NCBI GenBank assembly: GCA_003483125.1
Contig: DMWU01000299.1
Span: 1-6,038 of the forward strand
Origin: Erythrobacter sp.
Lineage (GTDB): Bacteria; Pseudomonadota; Alphaproteobacteria; Sphingomonadales; Sphingomonadaceae
Direction: 5' to 3'
DNA: 6,038 bases
Both the position numbers and the translations under genes were made by a program. How positions within the stretch are numbered: position 1 is the stretch's first letter; each line of letters begins with the position of its first letter. Below are positions 1 to 5,815 of this stretch, in pieces. Below the pieces are notes generated by a model. That model was not told the DNA's origin. It made no database searches and saw only the letters and a program-made list of their open reading frames with translations.

Positions 1-2
1 AG

Positions 3-23
3 TACGTCAAGGGCGAGAAGTAA
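3..23 (+). CDS. possible 3' end of an upstream gene
   Basis: Frame 3 reads Y-V-K-G-E-K followed by TAA at 21-23. Only six codons lie inside the window, so neither the gene nor its function can be recognised. The call rests on a lysine/glutamate-rich C-terminal tail being common and on the stop falling just before a clearly non-coding stretch. The strand is an assumption. Confidence 0.25.
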   Translation, partial: YVKGEK

Positions 24-198
24 ACCACGAAGCCAGATTGCTGGCGAACGGCAATGCGAACTGCCGTGCAAAAAATATTTGCGAATCTGCGCCGAATCTC
101 TATATGCGCGGCTTCGCTGCCCCAAGGGACATTACCGCAAGGCAGCCCCTGTCATTTGACAATGATTTTGAACCTAACCGTTTAGGGGGTCCCTTGAG
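24..198 (+). promoter_or_regulatory. structured 5' leader of the decarboxylase gene (putative)
   Basis: These 175 bases hold no convincing gene. They contain several perfect inverted repeats: GCCAG/CTGGC (32-36/41-45, 4-nt loop), ACGGCA/TGCCGT (48-53/62-67, 8-nt loop), TCATT/AATGA (152-156/161-165, 4-nt loop), and a long-range 8-bp pair CAAGGGAC/GTCCCTTG (123-130/189-196). The last arm begins at the final base of the Shine-Dalgarno-like AGGGGG (184-189) and ends two bases before the TTG start at 199. Pairing there would hide the start region. A speF leader RNA family is known upstream of ornithine decarboxylase genes in alphaproteobacteria; I cannot confirm a match to its consensus from memory. 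No promoter with both elements was found. TTGACA at 156-161 stands alone. Confidence 0.35.
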
Positions 199-1401
199 TT
201 GCACATCTATCCCGACGCAAAGGCTGTAGTCAGCGATCTTTCGCCAGACCAAGCTGTAATCCTGAATAGACCGCATGCTGCGCTTCGCGCCGCCCGCTTC
301 TTTATCGAGAAGTTCCCGGGCAAGGTGCTCTATGCAGTAAAGGCAAACCCCTCTGCCGACCTGCTGAAAGTGCTGTGGGATGCAGGGGTCCAGCATTACG
401 ATGTCGCCTCGATTGCAGAGGTTCGGCAAACACGTGCAACCCTACCCGAGGCCGAACTTTGCTACATGCATCCTGTGAAGGCATCTCGTGCGATTGCAGA
501 GGCCTATCACCAGCATGGTGTGCGAACATTTGCGCTGGATACTGCCGAAGAGCTTGCGAACATTGTCGAGGCCTGCCGTGATGAATACGGCAATCCAGCA
601 AGCGACTTGCGCCTTTGCGTTCGTCTGCGTGTTTCTAGCGAATTTTCGGAATTGTCGCTTGCCAGCAAGTTTGGTTGCGACCTCCTTGATGCCCCTGCGC
701 TGCTGCAGGAAGCGCGCCAGCATTGCGACTGGCTCGCCGTGTGTTTCCATGTCGGTAGCCAGGCGATGAGTCCGTTTGCATTCGTGCAAGCTCTTGATCG
801 CACACGCGCCGCAATCGCAGAGGCTAGCGTTGTCATTGACATGATCGACGTGGGCGGTGGCTTCCCGAGCATCTATCCCGAACTCGAGCCGCCTCCGCTC
901 GAAGATTACTTTGCCATCATCGCGAAGCACTTCGAGGCGCTCCCCATCGCTTATAACGCAGAGCTGTGGTGCGAGCCGGGTAGGGCGCTATGCGCGGAAT
1001 ATTCCTCTCTCCTCGTCAAGGTAGAGCGCCGGCGCGGCGAAGAACTGTTCATCAATGATGGCGCCTACGGCGCGCTTTACGATGCTGCCCATGTCGACTG
1101 GCGTTTTCCGGTCAACAAGATCGGCGGCGATGTGCACCAGCCACGGGTGGATTTCGCCTTTTACGGCCCGACCTGTGACGATGCCGATTATATGCAAGGC
1201 CCATTCCCGCTGCCTCAGGATATCAAGGCAGGGGACTATATCGAGGTCGGAATGATCGGTGCTTATGGCGCAGCGATGAAGACCGACTTTAACGGCTTTG
1301 GCGAGGCAAAGCAGGTCATCGTGGCAGACGAACCAATGGCCAGCCTTTACGATGGTAGCCGTTCGCGGCCAGATGCCGATAACGTCGTCAATCTGAGGTA
1401 G
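199..1401 (+). CDS. fold-III PLP-dependent ornithine/lysine-type decarboxylase
   Basis: A 400-residue enzyme of the alanine-racemase-fold (group IV, eukaryotic-type) amino acid decarboxylases. It probably converts ornithine to putrescine in the cytoplasm with pyridoxal phosphate. Visible motifs in order: YAVKAN with the PLP lysine K48; HVGSQ with H184, which stacks on the cofactor; the glycine-rich phosphate loop GGGFP at 219-223; EPGR at 259-262; D295 in LYDAAHV; GPTCDDAD with catalytic C326 and D327; and GAYGAA with Y356. D295 and D327 correspond to the two acidic residues that hold the distal amino group in mammalian ornithine decarboxylase, so ornithine is the best guess. Lysine or dual specificity is not excluded. 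Length is normal. The start is TTG: an in-frame stop lies at 175-177, no other start codon follows it, and AGGGGG sits 9 bases upstream. The gene faces the nitroreductase tail to tail and appears to be its own transcription unit. Confidence 0.88.
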   Translation: MHIYPDAKAVVSDLSPDQAVILNRPHAALRAARFFIEKFPGKVLYAVKANPSADLLKVLWDAGVQHYDVASIAEVRQTRATLPEAELCYMHPVKASRAIAEAYHQHGVRTFALDTAEELANIVEACRDEYGNPASDLRLCVRLRVSSEFSELSLASKFGCDLLDAPALLQEARQHCDWLAVCFHVGSQAMSPFAFVQALDRTRAAIAEASVVIDMIDVGGGFPSIYPELEPPPLEDYFAIIAKHFEALPIAYNAELWCEPGRALCAEYSSLLVKVERRRGEELFINDGAYGALYDAAHVDWRFPVNKIGGDVHQPRVDFAFYGPTCDDADYMQGPFPLPQDIKAGDYIEVGMIGAYGAAMKTDFNGFGEAKQVIVADEPMASLYDGSRSRPDADNVVNLR

Positions 1402-1410
1402 CAGCGCTAC
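1398..1410. repeat. palindrome spanning both convergent stop codons
   Basis: GTAGC-AGC-GCTAC is a perfect 5-bp inverted repeat with a 3-base loop. It contains the TAG stop of the decarboxylase (1399-1401) and, on the other strand, the TAG stop of the nitroreductase (1407-1409). A small hairpin could form in both transcripts. No T-run follows on either side, so calling it an intrinsic bidirectional terminator would be speculative. Confidence 0.4.
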
Positions 1411-2102
1411 TCTTCGAACCCTACAAATCGCGCGGTCTCGTCCGTCGATCTACGTGTGATGTAAACGGCGTTTGCGGGGAAATCCGGATCGGGCCAGCCC
1501 AAGGCAACTGCTTTCATGATTACCTGATCATCGGGGATCTTGGCATGCTCGCGCACTACCGGGCTTTGCATGATGCCCTGTGAGTTGATCACGCAGCCAA
1601 GCCCACGGCTCCATGCGGAGTTTACCAGCGCGGTTGTCACCGCGCCGCAGTCAAAAGCGGTGTCGTCACTGTCGGACAGATCCTTGTCATAGGTGATGAT
1701 AACGCAGACTGGCGCATCGAACTGGCGGAAACCCCGTAGCACCCAGTCCTGCCTCTTTTCCTTATCGTCGCGAGCGATCCCCATCGCCTCGAACAATTGA
1801 ACAGCACATCCAATCTGCCGCTCACGATGGACACCTTCGAACGCGTGTCCGCGACGAAACTCTCGACTGTCGGGAACACCGGCAAGAATGTTTTCAGTAT
1901 TGCCCTTGCGAATTCGGTCGAGCGGTTCGCCGGTAATGACATGGAAGTGGTAAGGCTGCGTGTTCATCGACGAAGGCGAGCGCATCGCCATCGCAAGGAT
2001 CTCTTCTATCAGTTCGCGCGGTACCGGTTTGTCGAGATAGCCGCGTATCGAGCGCCGCCCGAGTACCACTTCGTCATATTTCTGATCCGGATTACCGCCC
2101 AT
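1407..2102 (-). CDS. nitroreductase-family FMN oxidoreductase
   Basis: A 231-residue member of the FMN-dependent nitroreductase superfamily. These are soluble homodimers that use NAD(P)H to reduce nitroaromatics, quinones or other acceptors. The N-terminal RRSIRGY (16-22) is the usual FMN-phosphate arginine/serine motif. SPSSMNTQPYHF (42-53) is the second FMN contact, with N47 typical of the family. Further on are the dimer/cofactor segment SRGLGCVINSQG (165-176) and the C-terminal ALGWPDPDFPANAV (200-213), which matches the family's LGxPd block. The true substrate cannot be read from the sequence. The ATG start is preceded by GGGGAG with an 8-base spacer, so this start is well supported. It is the last gene of the leftward array, 73 bp after the dioxygenase stop, and may also have its own control through the inverted repeats in that gap. 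Confidence 0.88.
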   Translation of the reverse strand: MGGNPDQKYDEVVLGRRSIRGYLDKPVPRELIEEILAMAMRSPSSMNTQPYHFHVITGEPLDRIRKGNTENILAGVPDSREFRRGHAFEGVHRERQIGCAVQLFEAMGIARDDKEKRQDWVLRGFRQFDAPVCVIITYDKDLSDSDDTAFDCGAVTTALVNSAWSRGLGCVINSQGIMQSPVVREHAKIPDDQVIMKAVALGWPDPDFPANAVYITRRSTDETARFVGFEE

Positions 2103-2132
2103 GCGCCTATCTCCCCACTTGCAGGGCAGGAT

Positions 2133-2179
2133 TAGCGTAACTGGCCCCTAGGGCAAAATACGCTACGTCGTGGCCCTAG
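2133..2179 (-). repeat. two interleaved 7-bp inverted repeats in the nitroreductase leader
   Basis: Repeat A is TAGCGTA (2133-2139) with TACGCTA (2159-2165). Repeat B is CTAGGGC (2148-2154) with GCCCTAG (2173-2179). The order along the DNA is A, B, A', B', the arrangement of an H-type pseudoknot or of two mutually exclusive hairpins. The B' arm contains the dioxygenase stop codon. The region lies just upstream of the nitroreductase ribosome-binding site. TGGCCCCTAG (2142-2151) and TGGCCCTAG (2171-2179) also form a near-direct repeat, so a protein operator is an alternative reading. Confidence 0.4.
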
Positions 2180-3036
2180 TCGGGGTCGAAATAGGGACGA
2201 TCACCCGCAATTGTGACGCGTTCCATCACACGACGAGCAGGGAAATAGTCGGAAACTGCCAGATGCTGGCAAACTCGATTGTCCCAAAATGCGATCGAGC
2301 CCTCGCGCCAGCGGAACCGGCATTGGATCTCAACATCCGCAGCTGTGGCGTAGAGGTGCTCGAGCAGCCAGCGGCTTTCCTTGTCGGATAGCCCCTCAAT
2401 ATGGCTGGTGAAGCCATTGTTGACATAAATGGCCCGCTCACCAGTTTCCGGATGCGTGCGGATTACGGGGTGCCTCATGGGAGGATACTTGTCGTGAAGT
2501 TGCTCAGGCGCCTTGTTGAGCCGCCTTGCAAATACGCGTGCAATGTCATGCACTGCGGTCAAACCATTGCAGAAATTCTTCATCTGCTCTGACAGGCGCT
2601 CATAGGCAAGATGCATATTGGCGAAGAGCGTGTCCCCGCCGCAATCGGGAACTTCGCGGGCTAGCAGGATCGAACCAAGCGAGGGACATTCGCGCCATGT
2701 AACGTCTGAATGCCAATTGTTCTCCTGCCCTCGACTCTTTGGACCATGGGCGATGCGTAGCACCTCGGGATTGGGCTGGTCATCGGGCGTGGCAGGGTGG
2801 ATTTCCAGCTCACCGAAATGGCGAGCAAAGGCAATGTGCTGGTCCTGGGTGAGCATTTGGTCGCGGAAGAAGATCACGCCATACTTCAAGAGCGCAGCAC
2901 GAATTTCGGGAATGCGTTCAGCAATATTGCCCGCGCCCAGATCGATATCGAGAATTTCGGCACCAATGGCAGGTGTCATCGGGCGGACGCTTAATGTGCC
3001 CGTATCCAGTTTAGCCTTTTCTGCAATTGTCGCCAT
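2176..3036 (-). CDS. TauD/TfdA-family Fe(II)/2-oxoglutarate-dependent dioxygenase
   Basis: A 286-residue non-heme iron oxygenase, close in length to E. coli TauD. It would couple decarboxylation of 2-oxoglutarate to hydroxylation of a small substrate in the cytoplasm. The facial triad is visible as H109 and D111 in NNWHSDVTW, and H258 in WDNRVCQH. T136 and R269 fall at the positions of the 2-oxoglutarate-binding threonine and arginine of TauD. The double-stranded beta-helix core and the closing segment DYFPARRVMERVTIAGD (263-279) are family-typical. Of the TauD taurine contacts as I recall them, H80 and R273 are kept, but the tyrosine position is T83 and the asparagine position is E105, so taurine should not be assumed. 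The start is taken at ATG 3034-3036, which follows GGGGAGAGGGTG. A reading 29 codons longer would run into hemA and lacks family similarity. It lies 31 bp after hemA and is probably co-transcribed. Confidence 0.87.
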   Translation of the reverse strand: MATIAEKAKLDTGTLSVRPMTPAIGAEILDIDLGAGNIAERIPEIRAALLKYGVIFFRDQMLTQDQHIAFARHFGELEIHPATPDDQPNPEVLRIAHGPKSRGQENNWHSDVTWRECPSLGSILLAREVPDCGGDTLFANMHLAYERLSEQMKNFCNGLTAVHDIARVFARRLNKAPEQLHDKYPPMRHPVIRTHPETGERAIYVNNGFTSHIEGLSDKESRWLLEHLYATAADVEIQCRFRWREGSIAFWDNRVCQHLAVSDYFPARRVMERVTIAGDRPYFDPD

Positions 3037-3040
3037 CACC

Positions 3041-3058
3041 CTCTCCCCTAGAGGAGAG
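3041..3058 (-). promoter_or_regulatory. hairpin enclosing the dioxygenase Shine-Dalgarno site
   Basis: On the minus strand the hemA-dioxygenase gap contains CTCTCC-TCTAGG-GGAGAG, a perfect 6-bp stem that a U-G pair can extend around a CTAG loop. The 3' arm GGAGAG is itself the Shine-Dalgarno sequence, ending 4 bases (GGTG) before the ATG at 3036. In RNA the folded form would mask the ribosome-binding site. There is no U-tract, so it is not a standard terminator. It could lower translation of the dioxygenase relative to hemA or protect an mRNA end. Confidence 0.45.
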
Positions 3059-3067
3059 TTTGCGCGA

Positions 3068-4303
3068 TTATGCGGCCCGGCGCAACTCCAGTTCCATCCT
3101 GTCCCATACTTCGACGAGAGCATTGGTCAGCTCGTCCATCATTTCATCCGTATGGGCAGGGCCGGGTGTGAAGCGCAGCCGCTCTGTACCGCGCGGTACA
3201 GTCGGGAAGTTGATCGGCTGAACATACATTCCATATTCGGCAAGCAGGATATCGCTGATCTTCTTGGCGCGAACCGGATCGCCTACCATCAGGGGTACGA
3301 TATGCGTTACGCTATCCATCACCGGCAGGCCAACCTTGCGGAATTTTTCCTTTAGCGCGGCTGCATTAGCTTGCTGCGCATCGCGCTCTTCCGAAGATTC
3401 CTTCAGGTGCTTTACCGCGGCCAGCACGCCAGCGGCCAATACTGGTGAGAGCGAAGTGGTGAAGATGAAACCCGGCGCATATGAGCGGATGCAGTCAATG
3501 ACGCGCGTATCGGCGGCGATATAACCACCCATCACGCCGAATGCCTTACCCAACGTGCCTTCGATAATGTCGATGCGATGGGCAGCCTCCTCACGCTCTG
3601 AAATACCGCCGCCGTGCTCTCCATACATGCCCACGGCATGGACTTCATCGATATAGGTCAGCGCGTTATACTGCTCAGCCAGATCACAGATCGCGTGGAT
3701 CGGGGCGACATCGCCATCCATCGAATAGACGCTTTCGAACGCTATGACCTTTGGCGTATCGTGATCTTCGGCCGCCAGCAGCTCCTCGAGATGCTCGATA
3801 TCATTGTGGCGGAAGATGCGCTTCTCGCAGCCGGAGTTGCGGATGCCCGCAATCATGCTGGCATGATTGAGCTCGTCAGAAAAAATGATGCAGCCGGGCA
3901 GCAATTTGGCAAGCGTCGAAAGTGTCGCGTCGTTTGAGACATAGCCACTGGTGAACAGCAGCGCGCCTTCCTTGCCATGAAGCTCAGAAAGTTCCCGCTC
4001 GAGCTCTACATGCAGGTGCGTATTGCCGCCAATATTTCGCGTACCACCGCTGCCTGCGCCAACATCGTGCAGGGCCGTTTCCATTGCCTCGATCACTTTG
4101 GGATGTTGGCCCATCGCGAGGTAATCGTTCGAGCACCACACAGTGATCGGCTTGGGACCATTATGGCCGTGAAAGCAGCGCGCATTGGGATAGGCACCCT
4201 TATTGCGCATGATATCGATGAATACGCGATAGCGCCCCTCTTCATGGAGACGATCGATAGCCTTGTCGAATATCTGGCCGTAATTCACGTTTTGCTGTTC
4301 CAC
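3068..4303 (-). CDS. hemA: 5-aminolevulinate synthase
   Basis: A 411-residue PLP enzyme that condenses glycine with succinyl-CoA to give 5-aminolevulinate, the first step of tetrapyrrole synthesis by the Shemin pathway. The sequence resembles Rhodobacter ALAS throughout. It shows VWCSNDYL (56-62), [12 protein letters not shown] (83-93), H147 in NHASM, D219 and H222 in [12 protein letters not shown], the Schiff-base lysine K253 in [21 protein letters not shown] (274-285), and [20 protein letters not shown] (360-379). These residues sit exactly five positions later than in the R. capsulatus enzyme. The longest start is GTG at 4301-4303, with a GGAG about 15 bases upstream. A second GTG at 4286-4288 would give an N-terminus beginning M-N-Y, as in many homologues, so the start is uncertain by five codons. 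It stands between a putative globin and an iron dioxygenase, and the 93-bp upstream gap could hold its own promoter. I saw no clear FNR-type box. Confidence 0.95.
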   Translation of the reverse strand: MEQQNVNYGQIFDKAIDRLHEEGRYRVFIDIMRNKGAYPNARCFHGHNGPKPITVWCSNDYLAMGQHPKVIEAMETALHDVGAGSGGTRNIGGNTHLHVELERELSELHGKEGALLFTSGYVSNDATLSTLAKLLPGCIIFSDELNHASMIAGIRNSGCEKRIFRHNDIEHLEELLAAEDHDTPKVIAFESVYSMDGDVAPIHAICDLAEQYNALTYIDEVHAVGMYGEHGGGISEREEAAHRIDIIEGTLGKAFGVMGGYIAADTRVIDCIRSYAPGFIFTTSLSPVLAAGVLAAVKHLKESSEERDAQQANAAALKEKFRKVGLPVMDSVTHIVPLMVGDPVRAKKISDILLAEYGMYVQPINFPTVPRGTERLRFTPGPAHTDEMMDELTNALVEVWDRMELELRRAA

Positions 4304-4311
4304 TGCGTCGC

Positions 4312-4325
4312 GCCGGCTCTCCGGC
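4312..4325 (-). promoter_or_regulatory. hairpin at the hemA ribosome-binding region
   Basis: GCCGG-AGAG-CCGGC (minus strand) is a perfect 5-bp GC-only stem with a 4-base loop, ending 8 bases before the GTG start at 4303. The only purine-rich Shine-Dalgarno candidate for this start, GGAGAG, lies partly in the stem and partly in the loop. Folding would therefore affect ribosome access. It is short enough to arise by chance. Confidence 0.35.
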
Positions 4326-4396
4326 TGTCCAATATCTCAGCGATTTAAGGGGAAAGCGCGCGGATTGCCACCGCGATCTTTGCGAACGACTCGCAG

Positions 4397-4906
4397 TTAT
4401 TCCTGCGTCAGAATCGCAAATGGCTTGGCCCAATTTGAACGGTCCCGCTCAAACTCGGGCAGCGGGCCATCTTCATCCTTGCGCCAGAATTCCTCGCGTA
4501 ACCCCTCAATTAATTGAGCAATTTCACCACGAGCATTGAGCCACATCTCGCGTTCATCCGTGTTTGCTTCAGGTATCGAGTCGAGCAGAACAACCAGAAC
4601 CGCATCGATCAGCTCCATGTACCATTGTGGGCCAACCAGCAGAGTATCGTGATGGTGCGGAATCGTGGTGCCCTGCTCGATCACCACGCTTGAGCGACTC
4701 TCAGTCCATTGCAGCAAGAAAAAGGCAGTGGTGCTGACCATACTCGATTCCAGCTCTGCCGTATTGCCGCAGCCGTGATGTTCAAAGGAGCTGCGTGCTT
4801 CGGGAAATCTGGCGTAGTAAAGCTCAAGAACTTCGGCAGTGATGTCTCCCCTTTGCTCCGTCAATCGTTCCATACTGGCAATCGCAAGGTCGGGCTTGCT
4901 GGGCAC
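4397..4906 (-). CDS. putative globin-family heme protein
   Basis: A 169-residue protein with no signal peptide or membrane segment. I read it as a globin by comparison with the heme domain of flavohemoglobins. Residues 22-41 (from ITAEV to RSSF) align without gaps to the B-C helix region from LTAHF to KEIF of E. coli Hmp, putting F41 at the invariant CD1 phenylalanine and P35-E36 on the conserved P-E. Further on, H86-x6-P93-x2-Y96 matches H-x6-P-x2-Y around the Hmp proximal (F8) histidine. The F41 to H86 spacing of 45 compares with about 42 in Hmp. The B10 position is L27 rather than tyrosine, which argues against a classical NO dioxygenase. No reductase domain follows, so it is a single-domain form. 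Ligand and role are unknown: oxygen/NO binding or sensing is possible. The GTG start directly follows the murI stop (TGAGTG), with GGAAAAG upstream, implying translational coupling. An internal ATG at 4873 lacks a ribosome-binding site. Confidence 0.62.
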   Translation of the reverse strand: MPSKPDLAIASMERLTEQRGDITAEVLELYYARFPEARSSFEHHGCGNTAELESSMVSTTAFFLLQWTESRSSVVIEQGTTIPHHHDTLLVGPQWYMELIDAVLVVLLDSIPEANTDEREMWLNARGEIAQLIEGLREEFWRKDEDGPLPEFERDRSNWAKPFAILTQE

Positions 4907-5701
4907 TCAGAACTTTTCCAGTTTGGTGATTCCAAGCTTGGCGAACGCCGGAGCCGGGGCTTCCAGATCGGCCAATTCTCCCGTCGTTATTGCGCGGCTC
5001 TCAAACTCGCCGGAAAAGGCTTGGTCTTCAGTCAGATGCTGGATCCGCCTGGCGATGCCGGCTGCCCCGTCGACGAACTGCACGCCGGGGCCAAAGGCTT
5101 GCACCAACTCATCTTTGAGCAGGGGGAAATGCGTGCAGGCGAGCACGACTGTATCGATTCCGATACCATGCTCCATGGCGCACAGGGCATTCGCCGCTTG
5201 CGCTATCGCTGCTTCATCAACTTTTTCGCCGCGCAACTTTGCCTCTGCGGCTTCTACCAGGCCGGGGGCCGCATGGCGCAGCAAGTGTTTGTCTGCGGCA
5301 AACTCCGCTACAAGATTATCGACATAGGCCTGGCGGATCGTTGCCTCTGTACCCAGCAGCCCGATCACGCCAGTCTTGGTCATTGCAGCAGCCGGCTTGA
5401 TTGCAGGTACAGTGCCGACAATCGGTATTTCCAGCACGTCGCGCACCATGCCCAGCGCGATCGTGCTGGCGGTATTGCAGGCGATACAGGCAAGGCGAGG
5501 GTCATAGCGTTCGCACATGCGGCCAAGCAGGCCGGCAACGCGGGCCGTAATCTGCGCTTCTGACTTGTTGCCGTAGGGCAGGCCTGCCTGATCGGCGGCA
5601 TATATCAGAGGCGCATCGGGCATCAATTCGCGCAGCGCGGCCAAAACACTCAGCCCGCCCACTCCTGAATCGAATAGCAAGATTGGTCTATTTTGTTCCA
5701 A
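4907..5701 (-). CDS. murI: glutamate racemase
   Basis: A 264-residue cofactor-independent racemase that converts L-glutamate to D-glutamate for peptidoglycan in the cytoplasm. Diagnostic motifs are all present: LLFDSGVGGLSV (8-19) with D11; ADQAGLPYG (36-44); ACNTAST with the first catalytic cysteine C75; and VVLACTHFPLL with the second cysteine C189 plus T190 and H191. Length is normal. The start is TTG at 5699-5701, preceded by a weak GCGAGAG. It is chosen because the FDSGVGG motif begins only nine residues later and leaves no room for a downstream start; no ATG or GTG is available in frame. It heads the leftward gene array and is divergent from plsY across 114 bp. The stop codon touches the GTG of the globin gene. 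Confidence 0.94.
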   Translation of the reverse strand: MEQNRPILLFDSGVGGLSVLAALRELMPDAPLIYAADQAGLPYGNKSEAQITARVAGLLGRMCERYDPRLACIACNTASTIALGMVRDVLEIPIVGTVPAIKPAAAMTKTGVIGLLGTEATIRQAYVDNLVAEFAADKHLLRHAAPGLVEAAEAKLRGEKVDEAAIAQAANALCAMEHGIGIDTVVLACTHFPLLKDELVQAFGPGVQFVDGAAGIARRIQHLTEDQAFSGEFESRAITTGELADLEAPAPAFAKLGITKLEKF

Positions 5702-5815
5702 GTTTCGCTCTCGCCAATTCCTCGTCTGCCGAATTACCTGTATTCATTTCCTTTTTGCGCGCTAGAACAGCTGTAGAGCTTCGACAAGCATACGTACTAG
5801 GGCTAGGGAGAGGAA
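5702..5815. promoter_or_regulatory. divergent intergenic region between murI and plsY
   Basis: This 114-bp gap must carry start signals for at least plsY and probably for the leftward array. I could not identify a convincing -35/-10 pair on either strand. Visible elements are the 8-bp palindrome ACAGCTGT (5767-5774), the palindrome TACGTA (5791-5796) and a tandem duplication CTAGGGCTAGGG (5797-5808). The last of these runs into the plsY Shine-Dalgarno sequence GGGAGAGG (5806-5813). Confidence 0.5.

Noticed and set aside
48..80. Hairpin ACGGCA/TGCCGT followed by six A residues as a terminator
   Set aside because: An intrinsic terminator for plus-strand transcription needs a T-run after the stem. 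Here it is an A-run, and for the minus strand the T-run would precede the stem.
156..184. TTGACA as a -35 element for the decarboxylase promoter
   Set aside because: No -10-like hexamer occurs 16-18 bases downstream, and the implied transcription start would fall at or after the Shine-Dalgarno site.
3037..3123. 29-codon N-terminal extension of the dioxygenase
   Set aside because: It overlaps the hemA 3' end and has no family similarity, and the ATG at 3036 has an excellent Shine-Dalgarno sequence.
2618..3355. 245-codon plus-strand open frame opposite the dioxygenase and hemA
   Set aside because: It crosses two well-supported genes and their gap on the other strand and has serine/arginine-rich, low-quality composition with no recognisable motif.
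4381..4395. TGCGA/TCGCA hairpin just after the globin stop as a terminator
   Set aside because: The stem is only 5 bp with no following U-tract, so it is kept only as a chance-level repeat.
4304..4396. FNR/CRP-type or PpsR-type operator upstream of hemA
   Set aside because: I searched for TTGAT-N4-ATCAA and TGT-N12-ACA patterns and found nothing close.
4709..5563. 284-codon plus-strand open frame opposite murI and the globin gene
   Set aside because: It is antisense to murI, which has complete catalytic motifs. The translation shows no family motif and is typical of a mirror frame in GC-rich DNA.
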